The notes under the pieces were generated by a model. The model saw only the letters and a list, made by a program, of their open reading frames with translations, was not told the DNA's origin and made no database searches. A stretch of 64,000 nt of DNA, from NCBI RefSeq assembly GCF_000701505.1, contig NZ_JNJB01000006.1:419990-483989 (forward strand), in the 5' to 3' direction. Positions within the stretch are counted from its first letter, which is position 1; each line of letters begins with the position of its first letter. The DNA is from Dyadobacter crusticola DSM 16708 (GTDB lineage: Bacteria; Bacteroidota; Bacteroidia; Cytophagales; Spirosomataceae). Both the position numbers and the translations under genes were made by a program. This document shows, in pieces, positions 27,328 through 36,828 of the stretch.

Positions 27328-28365
27328 ATGAAAATCCTCATCCTATCCCATCAGTTTTATCCCGAAGTCGGCGGCATTGAAGTGAATTCCGAGGTATTGT
27401 GCGATGCATTCCACAACTCGGGCCACCAGGTGCGGCTACTTACCAGAACTAAGGAAAAAGGCAGTAAAACATTCCCTTTCAAGGTAATCCGCAACCCGGG
27501 CAAGTACTCGCTGGTTCGCGAGCATTTGTGGGCTGATATTGTTTTTGAAAATAACCTTTGCCTGCGCCTGTCCTGGCCGAGATTGTTCATCAACCGGCCC
27601 GGAGTGGTGGCGATCAGGACGTGGATCAGCCGCGTTGACGGCAGGACTGCCTGGCAGGACAGATTGAAAATCGAATGGCTGAAACATGCATCTGCGGTCA
27701 TCGCGGTAAGTACCGCCATCAAAAACAGGTGCTGGGACAAAGCGGTGGTGATCGGCAACCCATACCGTTCCGCACTGTTTCAAATACAAACTGATCAGGG
27801 AAGCAGGGAGCTTGACTTTGTTTTTATGGGCCGGCTGGTTTCAGATAAAGGTGTGCATCTGGCGATCAAAGCATTAAGAAAATTTATTAATCAGAAAAAA
27901 GAGGTTTTTGCTGATTTTCAAACCTCATTCACCATCATTGGTGACGGGCCGGAAGCGGATGATCTCAAAATGCTTGTCCGCGAGCTGCAACTGCAAGATA
28001 TGGTATTCTTTACAGGTGTTTTGCGGGGAAAAGAGCTGGTTCGCTGCCTGAACGACCACCGCTTTTTACTGGTACCCTCCGTGTGGAATGAACCGTTTGG
28101 TAACGTCGCACTGGAAGGAATGGCGTGCGGGCTGATCCCCATTGTTTCAAGCGGTGGAGGCTTGCCCGACGCAGTGGGAGACGCCGGGCTTGTGTTTGAA
28201 TCCGGCAATATCGACAGCCTCGTAGAGCACATGTCCAGCATTTATGAAGACCCGCTGCGGCAGTATTCCATGCACATGAATGCAAAGAATCATCTCACGA
28301 ACCATCACCCGGAAGTGGTGGCCGACAGGTACCTGGAAGTTCTTCAAACCGCTGCAAGGTCATGA
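27328..28365 (+). CDS. Glycosyltransferase family 4
   Basis: The 345-residue GT4 has N-terminal SHQFYPEVGGIEVNSEVLCDAF, donor-domain FMGRLVSDKGVHLAIKAL and an intact EX7E motif in NEPFGNVALEGMACGLIPIVS. It adds one sugar to the EPS repeat unit. It is separated by 6 bp from the previous gene and overlaps the next by 4 bp (ATGA), showing translational coupling. Confidence 0.92.
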   Translation: MKILILSHQFYPEVGGIEVNSEVLCDAFHNSGHQVRLLTRTKEKGSKTFPFKVIRNPGKYSLVREHLWADIVFENNLCLRLSWPRLFINRPGVVAIRTWISRVDGRTAWQDRLKIEWLKHASAVIAVSTAIKNRCWDKAVVIGNPYRSALFQIQTDQGSRELDFVFMGRLVSDKGVHLAIKALRKFINQKKEVFADFQTSFTIIGDGPEADDLKMLVRELQLQDMVFFTGVLRGKELVRCLNDHRFLLVPSVWNEPFGNVALEGMACGLIPIVSSGGGLPDAVGDAGLVFESGNIDSLVEHMSSIYEDPLRQYSMHMNAKNHLTNHHPEVVADRYLEVLQTAARS

Positions 28366-29618
28366 AAGTGATCATTTCACACCCTACCGGCAATGCGAAT
28401 GTCCGGGCAATGCTGTCAGGCCTTCACCAGCGCGACGCGCTGCATCGTTTTTACACGACACTCGCCATTTTCCCGGACGGATTCTGGGACAAAGTCAGCG
28501 GGCTTGGTCCGTTCAGAGAATTGAAGCGGCGCAGTTATGACATCTCATTGAAATCCAAAACAAGGATCTGGCCGGGGCGGGAAGCTGGCAGGCTGCTGTT
28601 TTCCAAAGCCAAATGGGACAGCCTGACCGGCCAGGAAAATGATCCTTTCAGTGTCGACTCAGTTTACAGGAGTTTGGATAAACGGATTGCTTCCACGCTG
28701 CATTCTGCTAAGAGGGAGGGCGTTAGCGCGGTTTATGCTTATGAAGACGGTGCATTGGAAACCTTCCTCCGTGCCAAAGAACTGGGCCTTACCTGCGTGT
28801 ATGACCTGCCGATCGCCTATTGGGAAACAACACGAAAACTGATACGGGAAGAAGCTGAAAGATTACCTGAATGGGCTGGTACCCTCGGCGGCGCAGTGAG
28901 CGATTCTGAGCAAAAGCTGGAAAGAAAAACGCGCGAGCTCGAACTGGCCGACCTGGTAGTAACTCCCAGCGATTTCGTGGCCGGATCAGTTCCGGTATCT
29001 GGCAGCCGGCAGGTTATCAAGTCGCATTTCGGCTCCCCGGCTTCGGGTGGCGTGTTTAACAGGGCACCAGCGACAGGTCGCCCGCTCAGGGTATTGTTTG
29101 CAGGGAGTATGGGCCAGCGGAAAGGGCTGGGGGATCTGTTTGAAGCAATAAAACTGTTGAATACGAGGGAAATTGAGCTGGTAGTGCTGGGGAGTTTACA
29201 AGAGAAGCTTTCGTTTTACCAAAAACAGCTTCCCACGATGACCTACGAAGCACCCCGGCCGCATTCGCAGGTACTACAATTAATGGCCGAATGCGATGTA
29301 CTCTGTCTTCCGTCGATTATCGAGGGTCGCGCGCTGGTTATGCAGGAAGCAATGAGCCAGGGAATGCCGGTCATTATTACGCCAAATACGGGAGGTGAAG
29401 ATCTCGTGATTGAAGGAGAAACAGGGTTCCTGGTTCCGATTCGCTCGCCGGACTCCATTGCCAGCCGGCTTCAATGGTTACTCGACCACCGTGAAGCGGT
29501 ACCCGAAATGGGCCGGAAAGCGCGGGAACACGCAGCCACATACTCCTGGCACCATTACGCGAGTGCGGTCATCGATCAGATTGAACATCAGGTAAACAGC
29601 TATCAATTACAAATGTAG
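28362..29618 (+). CDS. Glycosyltransferase, GT4-like
   Basis: The 418 residues have a GT-B architecture. The N-terminal domain starts VIISHPTGNANVRAMLSGLHQRDALHRFYTTLA. The donor domain has VLFAGSMGQRKGLGDLFEAIKLL and the EX7E motif EGRALVMQEAM in CLPSIIEGRALVMQEAMSQG. The start overlaps the upstream stop (ATGA). It is followed after 2 bp by the polymerase-like gene. Confidence 0.9.
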   Translation: MKVIISHPTGNANVRAMLSGLHQRDALHRFYTTLAIFPDGFWDKVSGLGPFRELKRRSYDISLKSKTRIWPGREAGRLLFSKAKWDSLTGQENDPFSVDSVYRSLDKRIASTLHSAKREGVSAVYAYEDGALETFLRAKELGLTCVYDLPIAYWETTRKLIREEAERLPEWAGTLGGAVSDSEQKLERKTRELELADLVVTPSDFVAGSVPVSGSRQVIKSHFGSPASGGVFNRAPATGRPLRVLFAGSMGQRKGLGDLFEAIKLLNTREIELVVLGSLQEKLSFYQKQLPTMTYEAPRPHSQVLQLMAECDVLCLPSIIEGRALVMQEAMSQGMPVIITPNTGGEDLVIEGETGFLVPIRSPDSIASRLQWLLDHREAVPEMGRKAREHAATYSWHHYASAVIDQIEHQVNSYQLQM

Positions 29619-29620
29619 AT

Positions 29621-30931
29621 ATGTTAAAAACCTCACCTCAGCCATTTGCATTGGAGAAAAGACTGATATGGATCTATTTCATCCTGATCATTCTCGAAGG
29701 AGCATTGCGTAAATGGGTTTTCCCGTCACTATCAACACCGCTCCTGGTAATCAGGGAACCAGTTGCCCTTGCATTGATCCTTACCAGTATCCGGAGCGGC
29801 GTTTTTCCGCTCAATCCGTTCCTGTACGGGATTATACTGATCGGGATCGCAGGCTTTTTCGCTGCTATATTCGCCGGACACGGCAGTATGGCGGTTGCGA
29901 TTTACGGCTGTCGCGTTTTCCTTTTACATTTCCCCGTCATCTTCATTATGGGCGCAATTTTCACCCGTGAGGATGTGATCAAAATGGGGAGAGTTACGCT
30001 GGCCATTGCCATTCCGATGGCAATACTGCTGGTTATTCAGTTTTACAGTCCGCAATCGGCCTGGGTCAACAGGGGAGTCGGTGGGGATATGGTAGGTGCG
30101 GGATTTTCGGGTGCAATGGGCTACTACCGCCCTCCGGGGACTTTCTCTTTCACGATCGGAACGACATTGTTCTTCGGTTTCGCAGCCTGCTTTGTGTTTT
30201 ATTTCTGGCTCAATCCGATGTACATTCGGAAGTCCGTGCTCTGGCTTTCCACCGCCGCGCTGATCGTTGCGATCCCCGTTTCAATCAGCAGAGGATTGTT
30301 TTTCCAGGTGGGCGTTGTAATGGTTTTCGCGATCGTCGCCAGTGCCACAAGCTTGAAGAACGCTGCTAAGATCCTCTCGTCTCTTTTTATAGTCGCATTG
30401 CTGATCGGTGTTCTGAGCCAGACGTCCGTTTTTCAAAACAGTACCGAAGCCTTTACGGCAAGGTTTACCACGGCCAGTGCCACCGAGGGCGGTTTGGAAG
30501 GAACATTGGTAGAGCGCTATCTCGGGGGAATGCTCGTAGCTTTCACCGGTTCGCAGGAAATTCCATTCTGGGGTTACGGCGCAGGAATGGGCAGCAATGT
30601 GGGCAGCATGCTGCTGACAGGCTCCGTGCAATACCTGGTGGCGGAAGGGGAGTGGGGCAGGATGGCCGGGGAGTTTGGACCAATGCTGGGTTCGCTGATC
30701 ATTTTTTTGCGACTGGGGTTTGCCTGGAATTTATCTGTCCGTAGCTATCAATCTTTGCGGCGGAAAGACCTTTTGCCCTGGCTGCTCCTGGGATTTACGT
30801 TGCTGATGCTGCCGCAGGGGAGCACGGCGCAGCCCACTTCGCTCGGTTTTCTGGTGATGATCGCGGGACTGCTGCTCGCAGCACTGAACCACAAAAAGCC
30901 TGTACCCGCCGGCACTGCCGCCGTTCGCTAG
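29621..30931 (+). CDS. O-antigen-polymerase-like membrane protein (probable Wzy)
   Basis: The 436-residue protein has about 10-12 hydrophobic segments and no soluble domain. It has a periplasmic-loop-rich middle part (NRGVGGDMVGAGFSGAMGYYRPPGTFSF) and a second loop rich in Gly and Glu (TTASATEGGLEGTLVERYLGGM), a pattern seen in Wzy/O-antigen ligase proteins. Wzy proteins have little sequence conservation, so the call rests on topology and on position among EPS glycosyltransferases. It would polymerise flipped repeat units in the periplasm. Confidence 0.72.
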   Translation: MLKTSPQPFALEKRLIWIYFILIILEGALRKWVFPSLSTPLLVIREPVALALILTSIRSGVFPLNPFLYGIILIGIAGFFAAIFAGHGSMAVAIYGCRVFLLHFPVIFIMGAIFTREDVIKMGRVTLAIAIPMAILLVIQFYSPQSAWVNRGVGGDMVGAGFSGAMGYYRPPGTFSFTIGTTLFFGFAACFVFYFWLNPMYIRKSVLWLSTAALIVAIPVSISRGLFFQVGVVMVFAIVASATSLKNAAKILSSLFIVALLIGVLSQTSVFQNSTEAFTARFTTASATEGGLEGTLVERYLGGMLVAFTGSQEIPFWGYGAGMGSNVGSMLLTGSVQYLVAEGEWGRMAGEFGPMLGSLIIFLRLGFAWNLSVRSYQSLRRKDLLPWLLLGFTLLMLPQGSTAQPTSLGFLVMIAGLLLAALNHKKPVPAGTAAVR

Positions 30932-30968
30932 TATTCCATCATCAACAAACCAAATCAACCCTTCTCCC

Positions 30969-31520
30969 ATGAAAGACATTATATTCATTCATTCTCATGC
31001 CGCTCCGCATCTTGGCAGCTTTTACGCTGCCTTAACAGAACGGGGATTGTGTGTCAAGATGTGGTACTGCACGCCGGGTTACTCCTGGAAGCTGCTCTTC
31101 GGAGGCAGTTTTCTGGAACTTGTCAATCCTGGTATAATCATAGCGCTGTTCAGGATACCCAAGTCTTTGATTGTGGTTCAGGATTGGCGGTGCGTGACGC
31201 AGTGCATGATCTTGCTGCTGGCCAGAAGCCTGGGCCACGTGGTGTGCATGTGTAACGATATAGCAGAAAGCGCAGGTCGTAAAAAGCCTGGAACAACGCA
31301 CTTCATCCGCCGCGCGGCACTCCGGTACCTGCTTTTTCCCAGAGTAGATTACTTCCTCTATGCCAGTGAGCACAGCCGCCATTTTTACAAACAACACGGA
31401 ATTACTGCCAGAAAGCTTGTTTCATCACCCTACCATTCTTTGTTCGACAGACTTGGAAAAATTAAAAAACGCCCTCGCAAATATGAAGATCATCGTATTT
31501 ACACATCCGCCGTTTCTTGA
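30969..31520 (+). CDS. Truncated glycosyltransferase, N-terminal (acceptor) domain only
   Basis: The 183 residues look like the first half of a GT-B enzyme: a Rossmann-type start (IIFIHSHAAPHLGSFYAALTERG) and the inter-domain region (FLYASEHSRHFYKQHGITARKLVSSPYHSLFDRL), where a GT4 would pass into its donor domain. The donor domain and EX7E are missing. The frame ends 38 bp inside the next glycosyltransferase gene, and no donor-domain remnant is found in other frames. A deletion that joined it to the next gene is the simplest reading; a working stand-alone domain is possible. Confidence 0.55.
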   Translation: MKDIIFIHSHAAPHLGSFYAALTERGLCVKMWYCTPGYSWKLLFGGSFLELVNPGIIIALFRIPKSLIVVQDWRCVTQCMILLLARSLGHVVCMCNDIAESAGRKKPGTTHFIRRAALRYLLFPRVDYFLYASEHSRHFYKQHGITARKLVSSPYHSLFDRLGKIKKRPRKYEDHRIYTSAVS

Positions 31521-32658
31521 ACATAAAAGCATGCACCGGTACGCCCACATGCTTGGCGAAGGAATGAAGAAACGGGGGCACAACGTAAGTTACTGGACAG
31601 CCAGTCCGCTATTCTTCAAAATACCCGTTTCCGTTGGATTAAAAAAGTGGCTCTCTTATGTGGATCAGTACATCGTTTTTCCATTGCAGCTGAGACAGCG
31701 CATTCGCAGGAATGAGGAGGATACCTTGTACGTTTTCACCGATCACGCGCTCGGGCCCTGGATACCCGCTGTCGCCGACAAGCCGCACGTGATTCATTGT
31801 CACGACTTTATGGCGCAGTTTTCGGCAGAAGGGAAATTCGTGGAAAATGCGGTAAGCTGGTCGGGACGACAGTTTCAGTCGCTTATCCGGAGAGGTTTTA
31901 ACAAAGGCAGGCATTTTATTTCCATTTCAGAAAAAACACGGAGCGACCTGCATTTTTTTCTCTCTGAAAAAGTGCCGCTTACTTCAAAAATGATCCACAA
32001 CGGGCTCAATCCGATCTTTAAACCGCACAGCCAGCTCGACGCGCGTATCCGGCTTACAGTACGAACGGGCATTGATATGATGGGCGGATACCTGCTACAC
32101 GTAGGAGGAAATCAATGGTACAAGAACCGGCCGGGTGTGATTGAAATTTACAATAGCTGGCGCAGGTCAGGCAAACAGTCGCTGCCGCTGGTGCTTTTCG
32201 GGAGTAAGCCGGATAAGGCGCTCTCGGATTGTTACGAAAAGTCGCCTTACAAAAAAGACATTCATTTTATCTCAGGAATGCCCGATTGCGTCATTCATCT
32301 TGCTTACGCTGGTGCAAGCCTGCTGCTTTTTCCTTCCTATTCCGAAGGTTTCGGCTGGCCGGTTATTGAGGCAATGGGCTCGGGCTGCATAGTGCTGACT
32401 ACCGACGAGGAAACACTTCGCGTGGTAAGTGCGGATGCTGCTTTCCTGATTCCGGTTCGGCCGCAAACCGCCGGGAAAACTGCGGAATGGGCTGATTTTG
32501 CCGCCCATATTGTAAGCCGCATTCTCGCATTCTCGGATTCGGAGCGAATGCAGGTGATCGAGCGCGGCTTTGTCAATGTGAAAAGGTTCGATGCCGAAAG
32601 CAAGCTGAACGAAATTGAAGAGATCTACAAAACCATCGTAAACATTCCAACATCGTGA
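31483..32658 (+). CDS. Glycosyltransferase family 4
   Basis: A 391-residue GT4 starting at ATG 31483, inside the end of the truncated transferase gene. The N-terminal domain begins IIVFTHPPFLEHKSMHRYAHMLGEG and has HVIHCHDFMAQFS. The donor domain has LLHVGGNQWYKNRPGVIEIYNSW and an intact EX7E motif in SYSEGFGWPVIEAMGSGCIV. The pattern resembles mannosyltransferase-type GT4 enzymes; the sugar is not assignable. It overlaps the next gene by 4 bp (GTGA). Confidence 0.9.
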   Translation: MKIIVFTHPPFLEHKSMHRYAHMLGEGMKKRGHNVSYWTASPLFFKIPVSVGLKKWLSYVDQYIVFPLQLRQRIRRNEEDTLYVFTDHALGPWIPAVADKPHVIHCHDFMAQFSAEGKFVENAVSWSGRQFQSLIRRGFNKGRHFISISEKTRSDLHFFLSEKVPLTSKMIHNGLNPIFKPHSQLDARIRLTVRTGIDMMGGYLLHVGGNQWYKNRPGVIEIYNSWRRSGKQSLPLVLFGSKPDKALSDCYEKSPYKKDIHFISGMPDCVIHLAYAGASLLLFPSYSEGFGWPVIEAMGSGCIVLTTDEETLRVVSADAAFLIPVRPQTAGKTAEWADFAAHIVSRILAFSDSERMQVIERGFVNVKRFDAESKLNEIEEIYKTIVNIPTS

Positions 32659-33860
32659 AAATGCTCCATGTTACCGGCAGTATGCAGCCGGCCGTAGGCG
32701 GTCCCTGTCAGGGTATCCGCAACCTGATCCCTGAACTGGCTGGTCAGGGCATTTCCAGTGAGGTGGTCTGTGTAGACGACGCGAGCCAGATCAGCTTTCC
32801 TGAGGATCCTTTTATGGTGCACGTACTTGGGCCCGGCGTTACGCCCTGGCAATACACTGGCTTATTGCATGGCTGGCTGGAATATAACCTCGAAAGGTTT
32901 GATATCGTGATTGTGCACGGCTGCTGGCTGTATCCCGGCTTTGCAACTTATAAAGCCTGGAAAAAACTCATGGAACGCAGCAGCCCGGTGCGAAAGCCGG
33001 CACGCCTGTACTTTATGCCGCACGGTATGCTCGACCCTTATTTTCAGGTGGCCACCGGGCGAACATGGAAGGCGCTGCGCAACTGGCTGTACTGGAAGCT
33101 GATCGAAAGCAAGCTCATCAACGAAGCCGACGGACTACTGTTTACCTGTCTCGAAGAACTTACCCTCGCGCGCTCCTCATTCAAACCTTATAGGCCCAAA
33201 AATGAACTGAATGCTGGTTTTGGTATTCCAGAACCGCCAGCATTCAAAGCATCCATGCGACAAGAACTCGACCAGAAATTTCCCGAGCTGAAAGGGCAGG
33301 AGTACTTTCTCTTTCTAAGTCGAATCCACGAAAAAAAGGGGGTAGAGCTGCTGCTGCAGGTATATCTGAGGCTGCTCGAAAGGTACCCGAATTTGCCCCG
33401 GCTTGTAGTAGCCGGCCCCGGGATGGAAACTCCTTATGGTGAAAACGCCCGCCATTTCGTCTCCTCGCGCTTGTTGCTTCGAAACCATGTGACATTTACC
33501 GGAATGCTGAGCGGAGATCTTAAATGGGCGGCTTTTTACGGCTGTCAGGCTTTTGTACTGCCCAGCCACCAGGAAAACTTCGGCATTGCGATCGTGGAGG
33601 CGCTTGCTTGCGGCAAGCCGGTCATTATTTCAAACAAGGTCAATATCTGGCGGGAGATCGCAGGTGCGGAATGCGGCGTGGTGCGTGCAGATACTTACCA
33701 GGACACGCTGGCCGGTTGGTCGGAGTTTATAGAAATGACCGCTTCCGAGAAAAAGGCAATGGGGGAGCATGCCGCGGAAACTTACAGGCAGCAATTCTCA
33801 GTAGATAACGCCGTGCATCAGCTGATGAGCTGCCTTTTACTTGACAAGGTTGTTCAGTAG
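32655..33860 (+). CDS. Glycosyltransferase family 4
   Basis: The 401-residue GT4 starts at a GTG overlapping the previous stop; an ATG two codons later is an alternative. The N-terminal motif is VTGSMQPAVGGPCQGIRNLIPELA. The donor domain has FLFLSRIHEKKGVELLLQVYLRLL and an EX7E motif in SHQENFGIAIVEALACGKPVIIS. It is the last gene of the first EPS transcript, before a 367-bp gap. Confidence 0.93.
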   Translation: MKMLHVTGSMQPAVGGPCQGIRNLIPELAGQGISSEVVCVDDASQISFPEDPFMVHVLGPGVTPWQYTGLLHGWLEYNLERFDIVIVHGCWLYPGFATYKAWKKLMERSSPVRKPARLYFMPHGMLDPYFQVATGRTWKALRNWLYWKLIESKLINEADGLLFTCLEELTLARSSFKPYRPKNELNAGFGIPEPPAFKASMRQELDQKFPELKGQEYFLFLSRIHEKKGVELLLQVYLRLLERYPNLPRLVVAGPGMETPYGENARHFVSSRLLLRNHVTFTGMLSGDLKWAAFYGCQAFVLPSHQENFGIAIVEALACGKPVIISNKVNIWREIAGAECGVVRADTYQDTLAGWSEFIEMTASEKKAMGEHAAETYRQQFSVDNAVHQLMSCLLLDKVVQ

Positions 33861-34227
33861 CGTTGATGCCGGTTCGCGATCCGGTTAAGCGGCTGCCCGG
33901 GTTTGTGCAGGTTTTGCCCGTTACAAAAGCCATTTTGTCCATCTTATCGTTTCCATATTTGAATTAGAATGAGAGTTAGGCATTTTTGATTACAGTATGA
34001 TTCAGAATAAAATCATCCTTCCTCTGCTTAGGTTACGTCGCCGCATTTTGCACCCTGCAAAACGACTGCGTATATAGCACAACGTTAACACACTGTTTCT
34101 TCAATATCTGCCCAACCCACTGCTCAAATAAGTGTTACTCGCGCAAGGTGCGGAGTACACGTCGCTTTCACCCTCCAATCGTCTTCAAGAGATGAGTGTA
34201 ACCCGTTACAGCAGCAAAAAACCTGAT
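33861..34227. other. Intergenic region before Wzi gene
   Basis: I see no convincing gene in this 367-bp gap. It has a 7-bp hairpin, TTTTGCA-ccc-TGCAAAA (34046-34062), a G+C-rich pairing segment at about 33885-33900 (CCGG..CCGG) and a small palindrome, GTAACcCGTTAC, near 34198. It must hold the 3' end of the long EPS transcript and the promoter of the Wzi gene, but no clear promoter motif stands out. An open frame from 34132 into wzi has no signal-peptide support. Confidence 0.5.
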
Positions 34228-35772
34228 ATGCGAAAGCATACGTTCCTGCTTCTCCTGCTTTCCCTGACGGGGCTTTCAGGTTTTGCTCAGCCTCTTGCCG
34301 GCTATGATTCCGTGCGGTTATCAGATGTGTGCAATGCCTTCATTGACTTCGAAATACTCGCTTCGTCATCCAAACGTACCCCATTCTGGCAACACACCAA
34401 CCAATGGAGAACTGTCCCGACGGAGGCTCCGGCGGCCCTGCTTGGAACCGGCCTTGATTTCAGGAAAACGATTTTACGCAACCCCTCAGGAAAGTCTGTG
34501 CTGGCTTTTTCAGCAGGTGCGGAACTGGTCGCCGTCGCAAGCCGGAGCCCGGAGATTCTGCTTCCCCAGGCTTATGCAGGAATTGGCTTCAAAGGCCTGG
34601 AACTGACTGTGGGCCGGTGGAAACAATACGTGGGTTTGAGCGACTATTCGCTTGGGACTGGATCGTACATCTGGGCTGGCAATGCGCTGCCCATTCCCAA
34701 GATCCAGATCGGCTTCCAGAACTACACAGCAGTTCCATTTACACGACAATTTCTGTCTTTTAAGGGTTTTTATTCTGATGGGATTTTTGAAAATACGCGT
34801 GCTGTAACTACTAACCTTAAACTGCACAACAAGAGCTTCTACCTGCGGATAGGGCAGCCAAAAAGTGTCGTTAAGCTGCATGGAGGATTTAATCACGCTG
34901 TTCAATGGGGCGGCAAATCACCTTATCACACCGAAAATGGCCAGATGCCGCGGGGCTTCAAGAACTATCTCAATGCGGTAACCGGTTTGAAGCCGCACGG
35001 CCGGTTGGCCAATGCATCCGCATTTGATAATGGAAACCGCGTGGGTAATCACGTGGCCAGCGTGGATGTGGCGGCAGAGCTCGACCTGAGGAAAGTCCAT
35101 GTTTTCCTCTACCGGCAGAACCTCGTTGAAGACGGATCTTTATTTTACCTCAATAACATCAAAGACGGGCTTAATGGAATCAGTCTGAGCCTGAAAGGGC
35201 AAGAGCGGGGCGGTTTCGTGCTGCGCAGGATAGTAGGAGAATTTCTTTACACCAAAAGTCAGGGAGGCGACAAAATGGAGCCTGGCAGCCACATTCGCGG
35301 GAATGACGATTACTTCAACAATGGGCAGGTAAGAGACGGCTGGTCTTACCACGGTCGCGCACTCGGCACACCTTTCATCACGCCTGGCTCTGACAATGCC
35401 TGGCCGGCTTACGCTGACTTTTTTACCAACAATAACCGCGTCTGGGTAGCGCATTTAGGATTGCAGGGAAGCGCAGGCGGTTTTCTGTGGAGCTCGAAGC
35501 TGTCTTACTCAGACAACGAGGGGAGCTATGCAGCGCCATTCTCCGGACAGGTCAAACAGTTTTCAGGTTTGCTTTCCGTACAAAAGGAGGTCAGCTGGTT
35601 TGGGAGCAGTTTGTTAAAAGCGTCGGTTTGTGCCGACAATGGAAAGCTATTCAGGAACGCACTTGGTGTTCAGCTGGGCATCCGGAAAAGCGGCCTGATC
35701 AGGAAGCGGAATTTGCCTTCGCAAACAGCTCCGGGAAACAGCGGGAGCAGCTTGCTGACAGCCAGGATATAG
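34228..35772 (+). CDS. wzi: Capsule assembly Wzi-family outer membrane protein
   Basis: A 514-residue protein starting at ATG 34228, which gives a clean signal peptide (RKHTFLLLLLSLTGLSGFAQ). Wzi hallmarks of Bacteroidota follow: FEILASSSKRTPFWQHTNQW near the start, then alternating beta-strand segments with Gly/aromatic pattern (VGRWKQYVGLSDYSLGTGSYIWAGNALPIPKIQIGFQNYT). It is an outer-membrane beta-barrel that binds exported polysaccharide and keeps it at the surface. It stands alone at the start of the second EPS block. Confidence 0.92.
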   Translation: MRKHTFLLLLLSLTGLSGFAQPLAGYDSVRLSDVCNAFIDFEILASSSKRTPFWQHTNQWRTVPTEAPAALLGTGLDFRKTILRNPSGKSVLAFSAGAELVAVASRSPEILLPQAYAGIGFKGLELTVGRWKQYVGLSDYSLGTGSYIWAGNALPIPKIQIGFQNYTAVPFTRQFLSFKGFYSDGIFENTRAVTTNLKLHNKSFYLRIGQPKSVVKLHGGFNHAVQWGGKSPYHTENGQMPRGFKNYLNAVTGLKPHGRLANASAFDNGNRVGNHVASVDVAAELDLRKVHVFLYRQNLVEDGSLFYLNNIKDGLNGISLSLKGQERGGFVLRRIVGEFLYTKSQGGDKMEPGSHIRGNDDYFNNGQVRDGWSYHGRALGTPFITPGSDNAWPAYADFFTNNNRVWVAHLGLQGSAGGFLWSSKLSYSDNEGSYAAPFSGQVKQFSGLLSVQKEVSWFGSSLLKASVCADNGKLFRNALGVQLGIRKSGLIRKRNLPSQTAPGNSGSSLLTARI

Positions 35773-35900
35773 ATTTTACTCAATGGTTCTTTATACACCT
35801 TTCCTTTCACAATGGGCTGCCTCCGGCAATGAAGGTGCCTTGTTTTCCACACGTCGCACTGCGATCTAAGGATTATTAAAACCACAGGTTACCGCCGGTT

Positions 35901-35946
35901 TTCCGGAAGCTGTTTTGGACAAATGAGTTCAGGACAGCTTCCGGAA
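35901..35946. repeat. 13-bp-arm inverted repeat upstream of LytTR regulator gene
   Basis: TTCCGGAAGCTGT (35901-35913) and ACAGCTTCCGGAA (35934-35946) are perfect inverted arms around a 20-base loop that can itself pair weakly. Each arm contains the 8-bp palindrome TTCCGGAA. It lies 60 bp upstream of the LytTR regulator start and 129 bp after wzi. There is no U-run, so it could be an operator pair or an mRNA structure as well as a terminator. Confidence 0.55.
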
Positions 35947-36005
35947 GGAGAGTCCGTCAGCTACCATCATTACACGAATCAATCAAACTTTCCACCTCCA
36001 TAACA

Positions 36006-36809
36006 ATGGTCAACGTTCTACTCATCTCATCACAACCAAAATCAACAGACGTATTCATCCACATGATCGAGCAGTCGGACGGTAACTTCCGCGTGTGCGA
36101 CACTGCCGGCACCGTCAGGCAAGCCCGCAACTGGCTTTCGGAAAACAAAGTGCCGGACCTTATCATTTGCGACGTAGAGCTTGAAGACGGCCTTGGCTTC
36201 CAGATTTTCGCCGACCTCGACATTACTCCGCCGGTAATCTATTGCGCTAAGAGCCACCAGTATGCGATTGAAGCTTTTGCCAACAATGGAATCGATTACC
36301 TGCTGCAGCCGTTCGGCGAGGAAAATGTCAGGAAAAGCCTCTCTAAATTTTCCAAGTTCAAGGAGTTCCTTTCGTTTCAGCAAGTCAGTGAAACACCTGC
36401 CGAAAGCCGGCTTTATATCCCGCAAAACACCTACAAGAGCTTCCTGCTGTCGTACTACAAGGACAAGATTATCCCGGTGAGCCTTGAACAGGCTGAGTAC
36501 CTGTATTACAACAACTGCGGTGTGACCATTCACACGGCAGACGCCAAATACGAGACGCGGGATACGCTCAATAATATCATCGTTGCCCTGAACCCCAATG
36601 TGTTCTTCCGCGCCAACCGGCAGTTTATCATTCACCGGAAGACAGTCAAAAGTATCCGGCAGTATTTCGGAAGGAAGCTGCTGGTCGACACCACGATAGC
36701 CACACCTGAGCCGGTGATTATCAGCAAAGCCAATGCGTCCGAGTTTCTCCGGTGGGTGGAGGGAATCCAGCACAATGCCTTGCCAGTGCAATCCAGACGA
36801 TTCGCGTAA
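36006..36809 (+). CDS. LytTR-family response regulator with degenerate receiver
   Basis: The 267 residues have a receiver (about 3-115) and a LytTR DNA-binding domain (about 135-252: YETRDTLNNI...FFRANRQFIIHRKTVKSIRQYFGRKLLV). The phospho-acceptor Asp56 remains (LIICDVELEDG). The other switch residues are lost: the acidic pair is Ser8-Ser9, the Thr81 position is Ala and the conserved Lys101 is Gln. The paralogue at 40520 has all of them at the same numbers. The LytTR domains are nearly alike, so both may bind the same sites, this one perhaps without phosphorylation. No kinase gene is adjacent. The gene ends 19 bp before the WcaI-type gene. Confidence 0.9.
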   Translation: MVNVLLISSQPKSTDVFIHMIEQSDGNFRVCDTAGTVRQARNWLSENKVPDLIICDVELEDGLGFQIFADLDITPPVIYCAKSHQYAIEAFANNGIDYLLQPFGEENVRKSLSKFSKFKEFLSFQQVSETPAESRLYIPQNTYKSFLLSYYKDKIIPVSLEQAEYLYYNNCGVTIHTADAKYETRDTLNNIIVALNPNVFFRANRQFIIHRKTVKSIRQYFGRKLLVDTTIATPEPVIISKANASEFLRWVEGIQHNALPVQSRRFA

Positions 36810-36828
36810 ACCATTCACTATTTATAAC

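Noticed and set aside
33861..34227. In-frame 32-residue N-terminal extension of Wzi
   Set aside because: The signal peptide begins exactly at ATG 34228; the extension would block export.
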